From: Bacillus sp. FJAT-42376
Lineage (GTDB): Bacteria > Bacillota > Bacilli > Bacillales > Bacillaceae
Direction of reading: 5' to 3'
Assembly: GCF_003816055.1 (NCBI RefSeq)
Contig: NZ_CP033906.1
Location: forward strand, 3,286,001 to 3,350,000
Length of the DNA stretch: 64,000 bases
The notes below the pieces were generated by a model that made no database searches, had not been told where the DNA came from, and saw only the letters and a program-made list of their open reading frames with translations. The translations under genes and the position numbers were made by a program. Positions 22,282 through 29,716 of this stretch are shown here, in pieces; position 1 is the first letter of the stretch; each line of letters opens with the position of its first letter.

Positions 22282-22352
22282 TTCACCACATCCATCCAGT
22301 CATTTGCCTTATATTGTACGATAAATGCACAAAAATTACTAAGAATAGCCTT

Positions 22353-22571
22353 CTGGCCACGAACCATCGGCTCCGTTATTTGGCTGATTGAATTATTTTG
22401 TCCATCCGCTCCGCTTTCATAGCCGTTCAGGCCGAGTATCTGGCCCTCGTTCCGGATTTTCTGGCCGTTCTCACTCTGTATCTGTCCGTTTCATTTATTC
22501 TGGCCGTCCGCACCGTTTACTGGCGGTTCTCGACGGGATTCTGGCCGTTGTTCCTGTTTTTCTGGCCGTTC
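22353..22571 (+). repeat. Degenerate array of about 21-nt repeats (consensus TTCTGGCCGTTCTC)
   Basis: CTGGCC or a near variant recurs at 22440, 22461, 22482 (CTGTCC), 22500, 22520 (CTGGCG), 22541 and 22562, with spacings of 21, 21, 18, 20, 21 and 21 nt. Weaker copies continue the phase at 22419 and 22398, and possibly 22380 and 22353. The array fills most of the space between trxA and uvrC. Frames across it are open for some 65 codons only because the period is near a multiple of three, and I see no ribosome-binding site, so I do not call a gene. Confidence 0.75.
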
Positions 22572-22591
22572 TCTCGCCGACCATTTTAAAC

Positions 22592-22625
22592 TAAAAAAAA
22601 TCAGCCCCCAAAAGGGGCTGATTTT
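22592..22625 (-). terminator. Terminator after trxA
   Basis: The hairpin AAAATCAGCCCC-TTTT-GGGGGCTGATTTT is followed by a T-run on the minus strand, directly after the trxA stop. Confidence 0.93.
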
Positions 22626-22627
22626 AA

Positions 22628-22942
22628 TTACGCGTGTTTGCTTAGCAATTCAGCTAGAGCTTCTTTCGGCTGGTAGCCAACCGCTTTGTCTACAACCTCG
22701 CCGTTTTTGAATACAAGCAGGGTAGGAATGCTCATTACGCCGTATTTGCCGGCTGTTTCCTGATTTTCATCAACGTCAAGTTTGACGATTTTTACTTTGT
22801 CGCCCATGTCTTGATCCAATTCTTCAAGTACTGGTGCAATCATTTTGCAAGGTCCGCACCAAGGTGCCCAGAAATCTGCAAGAACGACGCCTTCTCCAGT
22901 TTCAGCAGAAAAGTTTTGATCCGTTACGTGTGAAATAGCCAT
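22628..22942 (-). CDS. trxA: TrxA, thioredoxin
   Basis: This 104-aa redox protein reduces disulfides in ribonucleotide reductase and other proteins. The active site is WCGPCK with C29 and C32, and the cis-proline motif SIPTLL is present. The ATG at 22942 follows AGGAGGA. It is a single-gene unit with its own promoter and terminator. Confidence 0.98.
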   Translation of the reverse strand: MAISHVTDQNFSAETGEGVVLADFWAPWCGPCKMIAPVLEELDQDMGDKVKIVKLDVDENQETAGKYGVMSIPTLLVFKNGEVVDKAVGYQPKEALAELLSKHA

Positions 22943-22979
22943 CTTGTATTCCTCCTAAAATCTTAAAGAATATGCACTA

Positions 22980-23009
22980 AGTATAGCACCTAACCTTTGA
23001 GTGTGCTAA
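22980..23009 (-). promoter_or_regulatory. Probable sigma-A promoter of trxA
   Basis: TTAGCA (23009-23004), 18 nt, and TATACT (22985-22980) lie upstream of trxA on the minus strand. A stress (Spx or sigma-B) input is known for B. subtilis trxA but no clear site is visible here. Confidence 0.5.
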
Positions 23010-23099
23010 GATTTTGCTTCGATGTCATTATTCCCATTTAAATATGGAAAAACACCAGAATCTGATAAGCGTTTCTATTTAGTAAAGCTGCCTATCCTT

Positions 23100-23225
23100 G
23101 GGCTTGCGTTAAGCCTTCTCCGGGCTTCGCCACTGCAGGGTCTCACCTGTGCCGCTTCTCTAAGCAAGGGTTTCACGCACTCCGCTCCAGCCAGCAGGTG
23201 TTATCAATCTACATGCTGTTTTCCA
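23100..23225. repeat. Decayed copy of a dispersed palindromic element
   Basis: This segment contains GCAGGGTCTCACCTGTGCCGCTTCT, in the same order and spacing context as GCGGGGTCTCACCTGTCCCGCTCC at 54816-54840. It is followed by an Arg/Pro-like GC-rich stretch and an A+T-rich end, like the intact copy at 54747-54878, but the ends have diverged. Only the core is clearly related. The rest of the 383-nt gap between etfA and trxA holds the trxA promoter and etfA terminator. Confidence 0.4.
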
Positions 23226-23269
23226 TATCCTTCAGTAAAGGCTGTTTTCATTTAATTGGTGGGTTATTC

Positions 23270-23306
23270 CCCCCAAAAAATCCCCCGGCATTACCCGGGG
23301 GATTTT
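23270..23306 (-). terminator. Terminator after etfA
   Basis: A stem of about 10 bp (AAAATCCCCCGGG and its partner) is followed by TTTTTT on the minus strand, ending the fad-etf operon. Confidence 0.92.
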
Positions 23307-23325
23307 ATGATACGTACGCTTATGA

Positions 23326-24303
23326 TTAAGAATGAACTTTCATTTTTTTGAACTCTTCCGTCAGCATCGGAATGACTTCGAAAAGGTCTCCTACGATGCC
23401 GTAGTCAGCCACTTTAAAAATGTTTGCTTCCGGATCTTTATTAACAGCGACAATCACCTTGGAGTTTGACATTCCCGCCAAGTGCTGAATAGCTCCGGAT
23501 ATTCCGCATGCGATGTACAGGTCAGGTGTAACCACTTTTCCTGTCTGTCCAATTTGAAGGGAGTAGTCACAGTAGTCCGCATCACATGCACCGCGGGATG
23601 CTCCAACTGCTCCGCCTAAAACGTCAGCAAGCTCTTTAAGAGGGTTAAACCCATCCGTGCTTTTCACGCCTCTTCCTCCGGCAACAATTACTTTTGCCTC
23701 GGAAAGGTCTACTCCTTCTGTTGCTTTGCGGATCACATCTTTCACAATGGTGCGCAAATCTTTAATTTCTGCCGCAACAGAACGAACCTCTCCGCTTCTG
23801 GACTCATCTTTTTCAAGCGGTGCAATGTTATTAGGACGGATCGAAGCGAAAACAATTCCTTCTGTGACAATCACTTTTTCAAAAGCTTTACCGGAATAGA
23901 TTGGACGGGTAAAGACGATATTGCCGCCCGCTTCTTCTACGGCAGTAGCATCAGATACTAATCCTGAGTTCAGTTTTGCGGCAATTTTAGGAGATAAGTC
24001 TTTTCCTAAAGCCGTATGGCCGAATACCATTCCTTCAGGTTTTTCTTCTTCCGCCACAGCCATAAGAGCCTGAGAAAAGCCATCAGGTGTATAGGCAGCG
24101 AGCTTTTCATCTTCGACCGTTACAACACGGTCCGCCCCATAGTGAATCATTTCCTCAGCAAGGCCTGCTACTTGATCTCCAATTAAAACCGCAACCACTT
24201 CGCCGCCCTCTGAAACGATTTTCCCTGCTGCGATTGCTTCAAATGATACATTACGCAATGATTGATCCCGAACTTCTCCCAATACAAGAACTTTTCTTGC
24301 CAT
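23326..24303 (-). CDS. etfA: EtfA, electron transfer flavoprotein alpha subunit
   Basis: This 325-aa subunit binds FAD and, with EtfB, accepts electrons from acyl-CoA dehydrogenases. The C-terminal FAD domain shows VIVAGGRGVKSTDGF, GASRGACDADY and the signature LYIACGISGAIQHLAGM. I set the start at ATG 24303 (MARKVLVLGEVR), because the AGGGGG site is 8 nt from it. The ATG two codons earlier is too close. It is the last gene of the fad operon. Confidence 0.97.
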   Translation of the reverse strand: MARKVLVLGEVRDQSLRNVSFEAIAAGKIVSEGGEVVAVLIGDQVAGLAEEMIHYGADRVVTVEDEKLAAYTPDGFSQALMAVAEEEKPEGMVFGHTALGKDLSPKIAAKLNSGLVSDATAVEEAGGNIVFTRPIYSGKAFEKVIVTEGIVFASIRPNNIAPLEKDESRSGEVRSVAAEIKDLRTIVKDVIRKATEGVDLSEAKVIVAGGRGVKSTDGFNPLKELADVLGGAVGASRGACDADYCDYSLQIGQTGKVVTPDLYIACGISGAIQHLAGMSNSKVIVAVNKDPEANIFKVADYGIVGDLFEVIPMLTEEFKKMKVHS

Positions 24304-24367
24304 TATCATTTCCCCCTATTTCTCCGAATTCCCGAGTATACTAGACAACTAGTCTTTGATACGGCGA

Positions 24368-25141
24368 TTATATGACCTTTGCTTCGTTTCTTAACAGGCT
24401 GACAAGTTCTTTTACCTGTGCGTCCAATTCTCCCTGAAGCACTTTTCCAGCTTCCTTCTTGGCAGGCATATAAATTTCAATGGTTTTGGTTTTAGGCTCT
24501 ACATCATCTTCTTCCAGATCCAGGTCATCAAGTTCAAGCTCATCCAGCGGCTTTTTCTTCGCTTTCATGATTCCCGGAAGTGAAGGATAGCGGGGTTCAT
24601 TCAGACCCTGCTGGGCTGTAATAAGAAGCGGGAGGGAGGTTTCAATAATTTCCGAATCCCCTTCGACATCTCTTGTAACGGTTGCTTTGCGCCCATCGAT
24701 TTCAAGCTTTGTGATGGTCGTGACATAAGGAATATCCAAAAGCTCTGCAAGGCGCGGTCCAACCTGTCCGGATCCGCCGTCAATCGCAACGTTTCCGCCA
24801 AGGATTAAGTCTGCTTCTTTATCCTTCAAAAACTCAGAAAGGATTTTTGCTGATGTAAACTGATCACCGTCTTCAAGGTCATCTTCTGTATTGATTAACA
24901 CAGCTTTGTCACAGCCCATTGCAAGCGCAGTGCGCAATTCTTTTTCTGCTTCTTCGCCGCCGATTGTGACAACGGTCACTTCTCCGCCTTCAGCATCCCT
25001 GATCTGAATGGCTTCTTCAATCGCATATTCATCATAAGGGTTGATGATAAATTCGGCTCCATCCTCTTGAATTTTTCCGCTGCTGATGGAAATTTTCTCT
25101 TCCGTATCAAACGTGCGCTTCATGATTACAAAAATATTCAT
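24368..25141 (-). CDS. etfB: EtfB, electron transfer flavoprotein beta subunit
   Basis: This 257-aa subunit forms the AMP-containing partner of EtfA. The N-terminus MNIFVIMKRTFDTEEK and the motifs INPYDEYAIEEA and GCDKAVLI are typical, and a long acidic insert (ELDDLDLEEDDVEPKTKT) sits near residue 200. The ATG at 25141 follows AGGGGGATGGAG. It lies 64 nt upstream of etfA and 83 nt downstream of fadB. A small G+C hairpin without a U-run occurs in the latter gap (25204-25219). Confidence 0.97.
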   Translation of the reverse strand: MNIFVIMKRTFDTEEKISISSGKIQEDGAEFIINPYDEYAIEEAIQIRDAEGGEVTVVTIGGEEAEKELRTALAMGCDKAVLINTEDDLEDGDQFTSAKILSEFLKDKEADLILGGNVAIDGGSGQVGPRLAELLDIPYVTTITKLEIDGRKATVTRDVEGDSEIIETSLPLLITAQQGLNEPRYPSLPGIMKAKKKPLDELELDDLDLEEDDVEPKTKTIEIYMPAKKEAGKVLQGELDAQVKELVSLLRNEAKVI

Positions 25142-25224
25142 TTCTCCATCCCCCTGTTTCGCATATCATTCCAGTTTAGTTGTATACGCTTCCATTATAT
25201 AGCCGGGGAATTCTCCCCGTCCAA

Positions 25225-25998
25225 CTATTCCCCTTTAAATTGAGGAGTGCGTTTCTCAAGAAAAGCCTGAATTCCTTCTTTTGCATCCTGTTTATCAAAA
25301 ACTTCCCCAAAAAGAACGGCTTCTCTTTCCATCCCTCTATGGAAGTCTGCTGACTTCCCGAAGCTTAGAAGCTCAAGGACCGCTTTCATTGTGTTCGGAC
25401 TTTTAGAAGCCATTTTTAACGCGAGCTGTTTTGCTTCATGAAGAAGCATTTCTTCCGGAACCGCTTTGTTTGCAAGTCCAAGCTTCGCTGCTTCTGTCCC
25501 GCTGACCGGTTCGCTCGTCGCCATCAATTCCAGTGCTTTCGCCTGGCCAACGTAGCGCGGCAGACGCTGGGTGCCGCCAAAGCCGGGTACCAGCCCAAGC
25601 TGCAGCTCCGGCAGGCCAAGTTTTGCATTTTCTGTCACCAAACGAATATGACAGGACATTGCAAGTTCAAGGCCGCCTCCCAATGCCGCCCCATGAATGG
25701 CTGCAATAACCGGCTTGCTGAAGCTTTCGATTCTTTCAAACAGCTGCTGTCCCTTTGCTGCCAGTCTCGAGAATTCAGCACCGGATTTCACAGTTGTAAA
25801 CTCCTTAATGTCTGCTCCAGCCGAAAAGAACTTCCCTTCTCCGTGAAGTAAAATCACCCGGATGGAAGGATCGTGTTCAGCTTCTTCTATGAATCCCGCC
25901 AATTCCTCAAGAACATAGGAACCCAAGGCATTTGCAGGGGGATTATCAATTTTAACAGAAGCTACATATTGTTCTTTTTGTATAGATAAATATCCCAC
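25225..25998 (-). CDS. fadB: FadB/YsiB, enoyl-CoA hydratase
   Basis: This 257-aa crotonase-family enzyme hydrates trans-2-enoyl-CoA in beta-oxidation. The oxyanion-hole segments SAGADIKEF (about residue 60) and AAIHGAALGGGLELAMSCHI (about 98-117) are present, and PELQLGLVPGFGGTQRLPR carries the catalytic-glutamate region. The start is GTG at 25998, with AGGAGG upstream. It lies 22 nt after fadR in the operon. Confidence 0.95.
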   Translation of the reverse strand: MGYLSIQKEQYVASVKIDNPPANALGSYVLEELAGFIEEAEHDPSIRVILLHGEGKFFSAGADIKEFTTVKSGAEFSRLAAKGQQLFERIESFSKPVIAAIHGAALGGGLELAMSCHIRLVTENAKLGLPELQLGLVPGFGGTQRLPRYVGQAKALELMATSEPVSGTEAAKLGLANKAVPEEMLLHEAKQLALKMASKSPNTMKAVLELLSFGKSADFHRGMEREAVLFGEVFDKQDAKEGIQAFLEKRTPQFKGE

Positions 25999-26020
25999 TG
26001 GTCATCCTCCTGAATAAGTG

Positions 26021-26608
26021 TTATTGATTGCTCCCGAAACCGCGGACAATCATATGATGAACCTGTCCGGCCAGAGCCACCAGGTCATACTTTTCTTCAT
26101 TCATTACCCATGTGGTCACAATTTCATCAATTGTGCCGAAAATCATTTGTCTTGCAAGCCGCAGATTCAGATCTTCCCTGAATTCGCCTGCGTCAATTCC
26201 TGTTTGAATGATTGAATCCAAAACATTCAAGTATCCCTTAAGCACTTCATTAATTCTCAGTCTGAGATCCTTGTTGGATTGTCTTAATTCCAGCTGCGTG
26301 ACAATGGCCAGATGATGATCATCAGAAAGGAGAGAAAAATGCTTTTCAATCAGAACGTAAAGCTTATCTGCAGCTTTTGTTCTTCCGGAAGTTTCTCCTT
26401 CAATCTTTTCAATAAAGAGACCCATCTTCTCCTGGAACAATGAAACGAGGATATCTTCTTTATTTTTGAAGTATAAATAGATGGTTCCATCTGCTACACC
26501 GGCTTGCTTGGCAATCTTTGAAACCTGTGCCTGATGGTATCCATTCTCAGCAATGACGATCACTGCCGCATCAATAATTTGTTTGTATTTCGGTTTGTGT
26601 TGTTTCAC
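26021..26608 (-). CDS. fadR: FadR, TetR-family repressor of fatty-acid degradation
   Basis: This 195-aa regulator (YsiA) has an N-terminal TetR helix-turn-helix ending VADGTIYLYFKNKEDI and an all-helical ligand domain that in B. subtilis FadR binds long-chain acyl-CoA and releases DNA. The start is GTG at 26608. It is followed closely by fadB. A near-perfect FadR operator lies 22 nt upstream of its own start, so it represses itself and fadB-etfB-etfA. Confidence 0.95.
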   Translation of the reverse strand: MKQHKPKYKQIIDAAVIVIAENGYHQAQVSKIAKQAGVADGTIYLYFKNKEDILVSLFQEKMGLFIEKIEGETSGRTKAADKLYVLIEKHFSLLSDDHHLAIVTQLELRQSNKDLRLRINEVLKGYLNVLDSIIQTGIDAGEFREDLNLRLARQMIFGTIDEIVTTWVMNEEKYDLVALAGQVHHMIVRGFGSNQ

Positions 26609-26630
26609 TGGACTACCTTCCTTTTTGAAA

Positions 26631-26648
26631 TGAATGAATCATCATTCA
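26631..26648. promoter_or_regulatory. FadR operator
   Basis: TGAATGAATCATCATTCA matches the B. subtilis FadR box TGAATGAWTANTCATTCA at 17 of 18 positions. It lies immediately downstream of the -10 of the fadR promoter, where bound repressor would block transcription. Confidence 0.9.
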
Positions 26649-26655
26649 TATTTTC

Positions 26656-26684
26656 ATAATAGTAAATTGGCCAGGATGTGTCAA
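26656..26684 (-). promoter_or_regulatory. Sigma-A promoter of fadR-fadB-etfB-etfA
   Basis: A perfect TTGACA (26684-26679), a 17-nt spacer and TATTAT (26661-26656) occur on the minus strand between lcfA and fadR. It is one of the strongest promoters in the window. Confidence 0.88.
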
Positions 26685-26699
26685 GCGAAAACCACTATT

Positions 26700-26736
26700 T
26701 TAAAAAGGGGAAATTTCCTGATGGGAGAAATCCCCC
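26700..26736 (-). terminator. Probable terminator after lcfA
   Basis: GGGGATTTC pairs with GAAATTTCCCC (imperfect stem), followed by TTTTTA on the minus strand. It lies between the lcfA stop and the fadR promoter and would make lcfA a separate unit. Confidence 0.65.
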
Positions 26737-26744
26737 TGCCTGCG

Positions 26745-28433
26745 TTAATTGGCGTTTTTCAGCTTTTCCTTTTCTTCGTCTATAAGGGCCCTTCTTAAAA
26801 TTTTACCGACTGCAGTCTTAGGGAGCTCACTTCTGAATTCGTAAATTCTTGGAACTTTATAGGCCGCCAAATGCTTTCGGGCAAAGGCATTCAGTTCTTC
26901 CTCCGAGATTTTCACGCCTTCCTTAGGGACCACATAGGCTTTCACCGTTTCCCCTCTGTAAGGATCAGGCACCCCTGCGACAACTACTTCCTGTATTTTA
27001 TCATATTCATAGAGGACTTCTTCTACTTCACGCGGATAAATGTTGTATCCGCCGGCAATGATCATATCTTTCTTCCGGTCTACTACATAGAAATATCCGT
27101 CTTCATCCATATACCCAATATCTCCAGTAAACAGCCATCCATCTTTCAATACAGCTTCTGTTTCTTCTAGTTTTCCCCAGTAGCCCTTCATAACCTGAGG
27201 ACCGCGGACGATCAATTCTCCTTTTTCACCGGGCTCTGCCTGGCCCCCTGTTTCCTGGGATAAGATCATGGCGTCAGTATTCGGCCAAGGTACACCAATG
27301 CTGCCTTTCTTCCTTCGGCCCCATAAAAAGTTGGAATGAGTAACAGGGGATGCTTCTGACAATCCATATCCTTCCACAAGCTTGCCTCCGGTTTCCTTCT
27401 CGAACCTTTCCTGTATTTCTACAGGGAGCGGAGCTGAACCGCTGATGCAGCTCTGGACAGACGATAAATCATATTTTTTCAGATCAGGATGATTAAGCAG
27501 GGCAATATAAATGGTAGGTGCTCCAGGGAATAACGTAGGCTTTTCCTTATGAATGGTTTTCAGTGTATCGCCCGCATCAAACTTCGGAAGAAGAATCATA
27601 TTATAGCCCTCTGTAACGGAAAGGTGCATAACTGCCGTCATCCCATATACATGGAAAAATGGAAGCAGCCCGAGCACTTTTTCTTCTCCGCGGCGGCAAT
27701 TGTACATCCAAGCCGAGCACATCACGGTATTCGCTGCTATATTTTTATGGGTTAGCATAACACCTTTCGGGAAACCGGTGGTCCCTCCTGTATATTGAAG
27801 CAGCGCGATATCTTCAACCGGATCCGTCTTAACTTTTGTGAACACGGCTTGAGATTCTTTTATAATTGTTGAAAATAAATGCGTCGTTCCTCCGTGAGCA
27901 ACATCCACCTTAACTTTTGTCTGTTTGCGCTGAACGATCGGATACAGAAGATTTTTCGGAAATGGCAGGTAGTCTTGAATCTTTGTAACAATTACGTGCT
28001 TTAATTTTGTTAACGCTTTCACTTTAGAGACTCTCGGGAACAGCAAATCCAGCGTAATGATATACTCTGCTCCGCTATCGTTCAGCTGATACTCAATTTC
28101 ACGTTCTGTATAGAGCGGATTTGTGGAAACGACCACTCCTCCTGCCATCAGGACACCGTAATATGAAATGACCCCCTGAGGACAATTAGGGAGCATAATC
28201 GCTGCACGGTCGCCCTTTTTCAGTCCAAGACCTTGGAGATATCCGGCTAATTTTTTAGCTTCATTCAGCAAAACGGAGTAAGTGAGCGTCTTCCCAAAGA
28301 AACTGACAGCCTTTTTTTCTGGAAACTCCGCGGCCGTTTCTTCTAAATAGGTTTGAAGCGTTTTGGGCTCAAAGCTTAATGCCGCCGGTATTTCTGCTGG
28401 AAACTGATCGAGCCATGGTCTGATTAAATCCAT
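26745..28433 (-). CDS. lcfA: LcfA/FadD, long-chain-fatty-acid--CoA ligase
   Basis: This 562-aa AMP-forming enzyme activates fatty acids for beta-oxidation. The ATP motif LLQYTGGTTGFPKGVMLTH is near residue 214, and GYGLSEASPVTH, GWLFTGDIGYMDEDGY and the C-terminal lysine motif PKTAVGKILRR are all present. The ATG at 28433 follows a GGGG ribosome-binding site. A TATAAT at 28476-28471 is a likely -10. No FadR box was found in its own upstream region, unlike the B. subtilis arrangement. Confidence 0.96.
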   Translation of the reverse strand: MDLIRPWLDQFPAEIPAALSFEPKTLQTYLEETAAEFPEKKAVSFFGKTLTYSVLLNEAKKLAGYLQGLGLKKGDRAAIMLPNCPQGVISYYGVLMAGGVVVSTNPLYTEREIEYQLNDSGAEYIITLDLLFPRVSKVKALTKLKHVIVTKIQDYLPFPKNLLYPIVQRKQTKVKVDVAHGGTTHLFSTIIKESQAVFTKVKTDPVEDIALLQYTGGTTGFPKGVMLTHKNIAANTVMCSAWMYNCRRGEEKVLGLLPFFHVYGMTAVMHLSVTEGYNMILLPKFDAGDTLKTIHKEKPTLFPGAPTIYIALLNHPDLKKYDLSSVQSCISGSAPLPVEIQERFEKETGGKLVEGYGLSEASPVTHSNFLWGRRKKGSIGVPWPNTDAMILSQETGGQAEPGEKGELIVRGPQVMKGYWGKLEETEAVLKDGWLFTGDIGYMDEDGYFYVVDRKKDMIIAGGYNIYPREVEEVLYEYDKIQEVVVAGVPDPYRGETVKAYVVPKEGVKISEEELNAFARKHLAAYKVPRIYEFRSELPKTAVGKILRRALIDEEKEKLKNAN

Positions 28434-28564
28434 ATTTATTCCCCCCTTGTGACTTTCGGCTTACGCCTTAATTATAACAGTATATTCAGACTTTTAAATA
28501 AATTATCTCATCCGCCTATTTGCTCTTCCAAAAGTAAGGGGGGCAAGAATTGGAATAAAAATTT

Positions 28565-29065
28565 TTAAAGCCTCGGCTGAATGCCCATCTCAATCCAATC
28601 TTCTTTTGCCGGCCCATAAATCCAAGCCGGCTTTAATCCCGCCTGGCGCATAAGAACGGTCGCTTGTCCGCGATGATGAACAATGTGTTTAATCAGCCCC
28701 ATCAGTATCGAAGCATTTGATTCCTGTCTTCCAAAGGCTTGCTGAACTTGTACGAGTGTTTCATCCTTCCATTGTTCCTGAATGACTCTGGCTGCCTCCG
28801 CGCTTACATCCTTGAAGGCTGCTGCTATTTCCTTTGCAGACGATGGAACATTTTCCTCAGTTCCAATGCGGTCAATCTCCAATCCGAACTCGGCTAAATA
28901 ATCTGGAATATTCACCGTGAAGTGCCATACAATGGTTCCTAATATACGTCCTTCCGGATACACCTGCTGTTTCAATGAATCATCTGTCAAATGATCCAAT
29001 AGCTTTTGGGTTAATCCTGCTTCCTTTTTCCATTCAGCAATAAAATCTGCAACGGATCTATACAT
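28565..29065 (-). CDS. DinB-family protein (possible metal-dependent enzyme)
   Basis: This 166-aa protein has the DinB four-helix fold. The likely metal ligands are the histidine in GTIVWHFTVN (about residue 48) and the pair in IKHIVHHRGQATVLMRQAG (about residues 127 and 131). Members include thiol transferases and proteins of unknown function, so I do not assign a reaction. It lies between lcfA and the zapA-yshE operon but is separately promoted; a TATAAT is seen at 29112-29107. I do not recall it at this place in B. subtilis. Confidence 0.8.
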   Translation of the reverse strand: MYRSVADFIAEWKKEAGLTQKLLDHLTDDSLKQQVYPEGRILGTIVWHFTVNIPDYLAEFGLEIDRIGTEENVPSSAKEIAAAFKDVSAEAARVIQEQWKDETLVQVQQAFGRQESNASILMGLIKHIVHHRGQATVLMRQAGLKPAWIYGPAKEDWIEMGIQPRL

Positions 29066-29158
29066 TCTATGCTCCTCCTCGCATATAGATTGAACTCTTC
29101 CTATCCATTATAGAACATTCGTTTTTTTCATTCCATTTTCTGAAGAGCATGGATGGGA

Positions 29159-29190
29159 CAAAAAAAGGACTCTCGAATGAGAATCCTTCT
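29159..29190 (-). terminator. Terminator of the zapA-yshE operon
   Basis: AAGGATTCTC-ATTC-GAGAGTCCTT followed by TTTTTT on the minus strand lies 10 nt beyond the small reading frame downstream of yshE. Confidence 0.88.
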
Positions 29191-29199
29191 CCAACCTGA

Positions 29200-29283
29200 T
29201 TAAGACCAAAAAAACAGATAGATCAAACCAATCACGATAAACAATCCGCAGACAGCCAGCAGCACTTTCGCTAAAGTTTCCAT
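29200..29283 (-). CDS. Possible 27-aa single-pass membrane peptide
   Basis: ATG at 29283 follows AGGGGAATTAA and opens 27 codons to TAA. The product METLAKVLLAVCGLFIVIGL continues with a short aromatic end (IYLFFWS) and would form one membrane helix. It starts 10 nt after the yshE stop and ends 10 nt before the operon terminator, so it is inside the transcript. I know no family for it. The placement and ribosome-binding site make it more than a chance frame. Confidence 0.5.
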   Translation of the reverse strand: METLAKVLLAVCGLFIVIGLIYLFFWS

Positions 29284-29293
29284 TTAATTCCCC

Positions 29294-29698
29294 TTAAATG
29301 TTTGATCCAATCACGTAGGACAATCCTACTGAGATAACCATTGAGATGAATCCTACTGCCCGGTTATCCTTTTGAATTTCTTCATCGATCCTGAATTTAG
29401 GTGTTAAGAACTCATAAATAAAATAGCCAAGGAGCATAAGGAAAAATCCGTAGAAGCCCCACCCGATCATTTCAAAAAGAGAATTATGCTGTTCGATGGA
29501 AAACCGGAAAATGTTGGCGATTCCGAAAATTTTACCGCCGGTGGTCATCGCTACAGCAAGGTTTCCATTTTGAATTTCATCCCAGTTTTTATATTTAGTG
29601 ACGAGTTCAAAAATACTCATAAAGACAATCATACATAAAATAACGACACTATAGTAGGCAGCAGTCTGGATTAAATCATTCTCCCAGAAAGGATTCAT
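29294..29698 (-). CDS. yshE: YshE, DUF350 membrane protein
   Basis: This 134-aa protein has about four membrane helices, with the DUF350 segments around NLAVAMTTGGKIFGIANIFR and GWGFYGFFLMLLGYFIYEFL. Its function is not known. The ATG at 29698 follows GGGGAGGG. It lies 18 nt after mutS2 and is conserved at this place in B. subtilis. Confidence 0.88.
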   Translation of the reverse strand: MNPFWENDLIQTAAYYSVVILCMIVFMSIFELVTKYKNWDEIQNGNLAVAMTTGGKIFGIANIFRFSIEQHNSLFEMIGWGFYGFFLMLLGYFIYEFLTPKFRIDEEIQKDNRAVGFISMVISVGLSYVIGSNI

Positions 29699-29716
29699 CT
29701 GGCTGTTTCCCTCCCC

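Noticed and set aside
22353..22571. The 21-nt array as a CRISPR
   Set aside because: Units are too short and degenerate, with no separate unique spacers and no cas genes nearby.
22388..22594. Plus-strand open frames of 63-68 codons over the 21-nt array
   Set aside because: No ribosome-binding site, and the low-complexity product simply repeats the DNA period; the 18- and 20-nt steps break any simple repeat protein.
25204..25219. Hairpin CGGGGA/TCCCCG between etfB and fadB as a terminator
   Set aside because: No U-run follows on the minus strand, and the downstream etf genes belong to the same operon.
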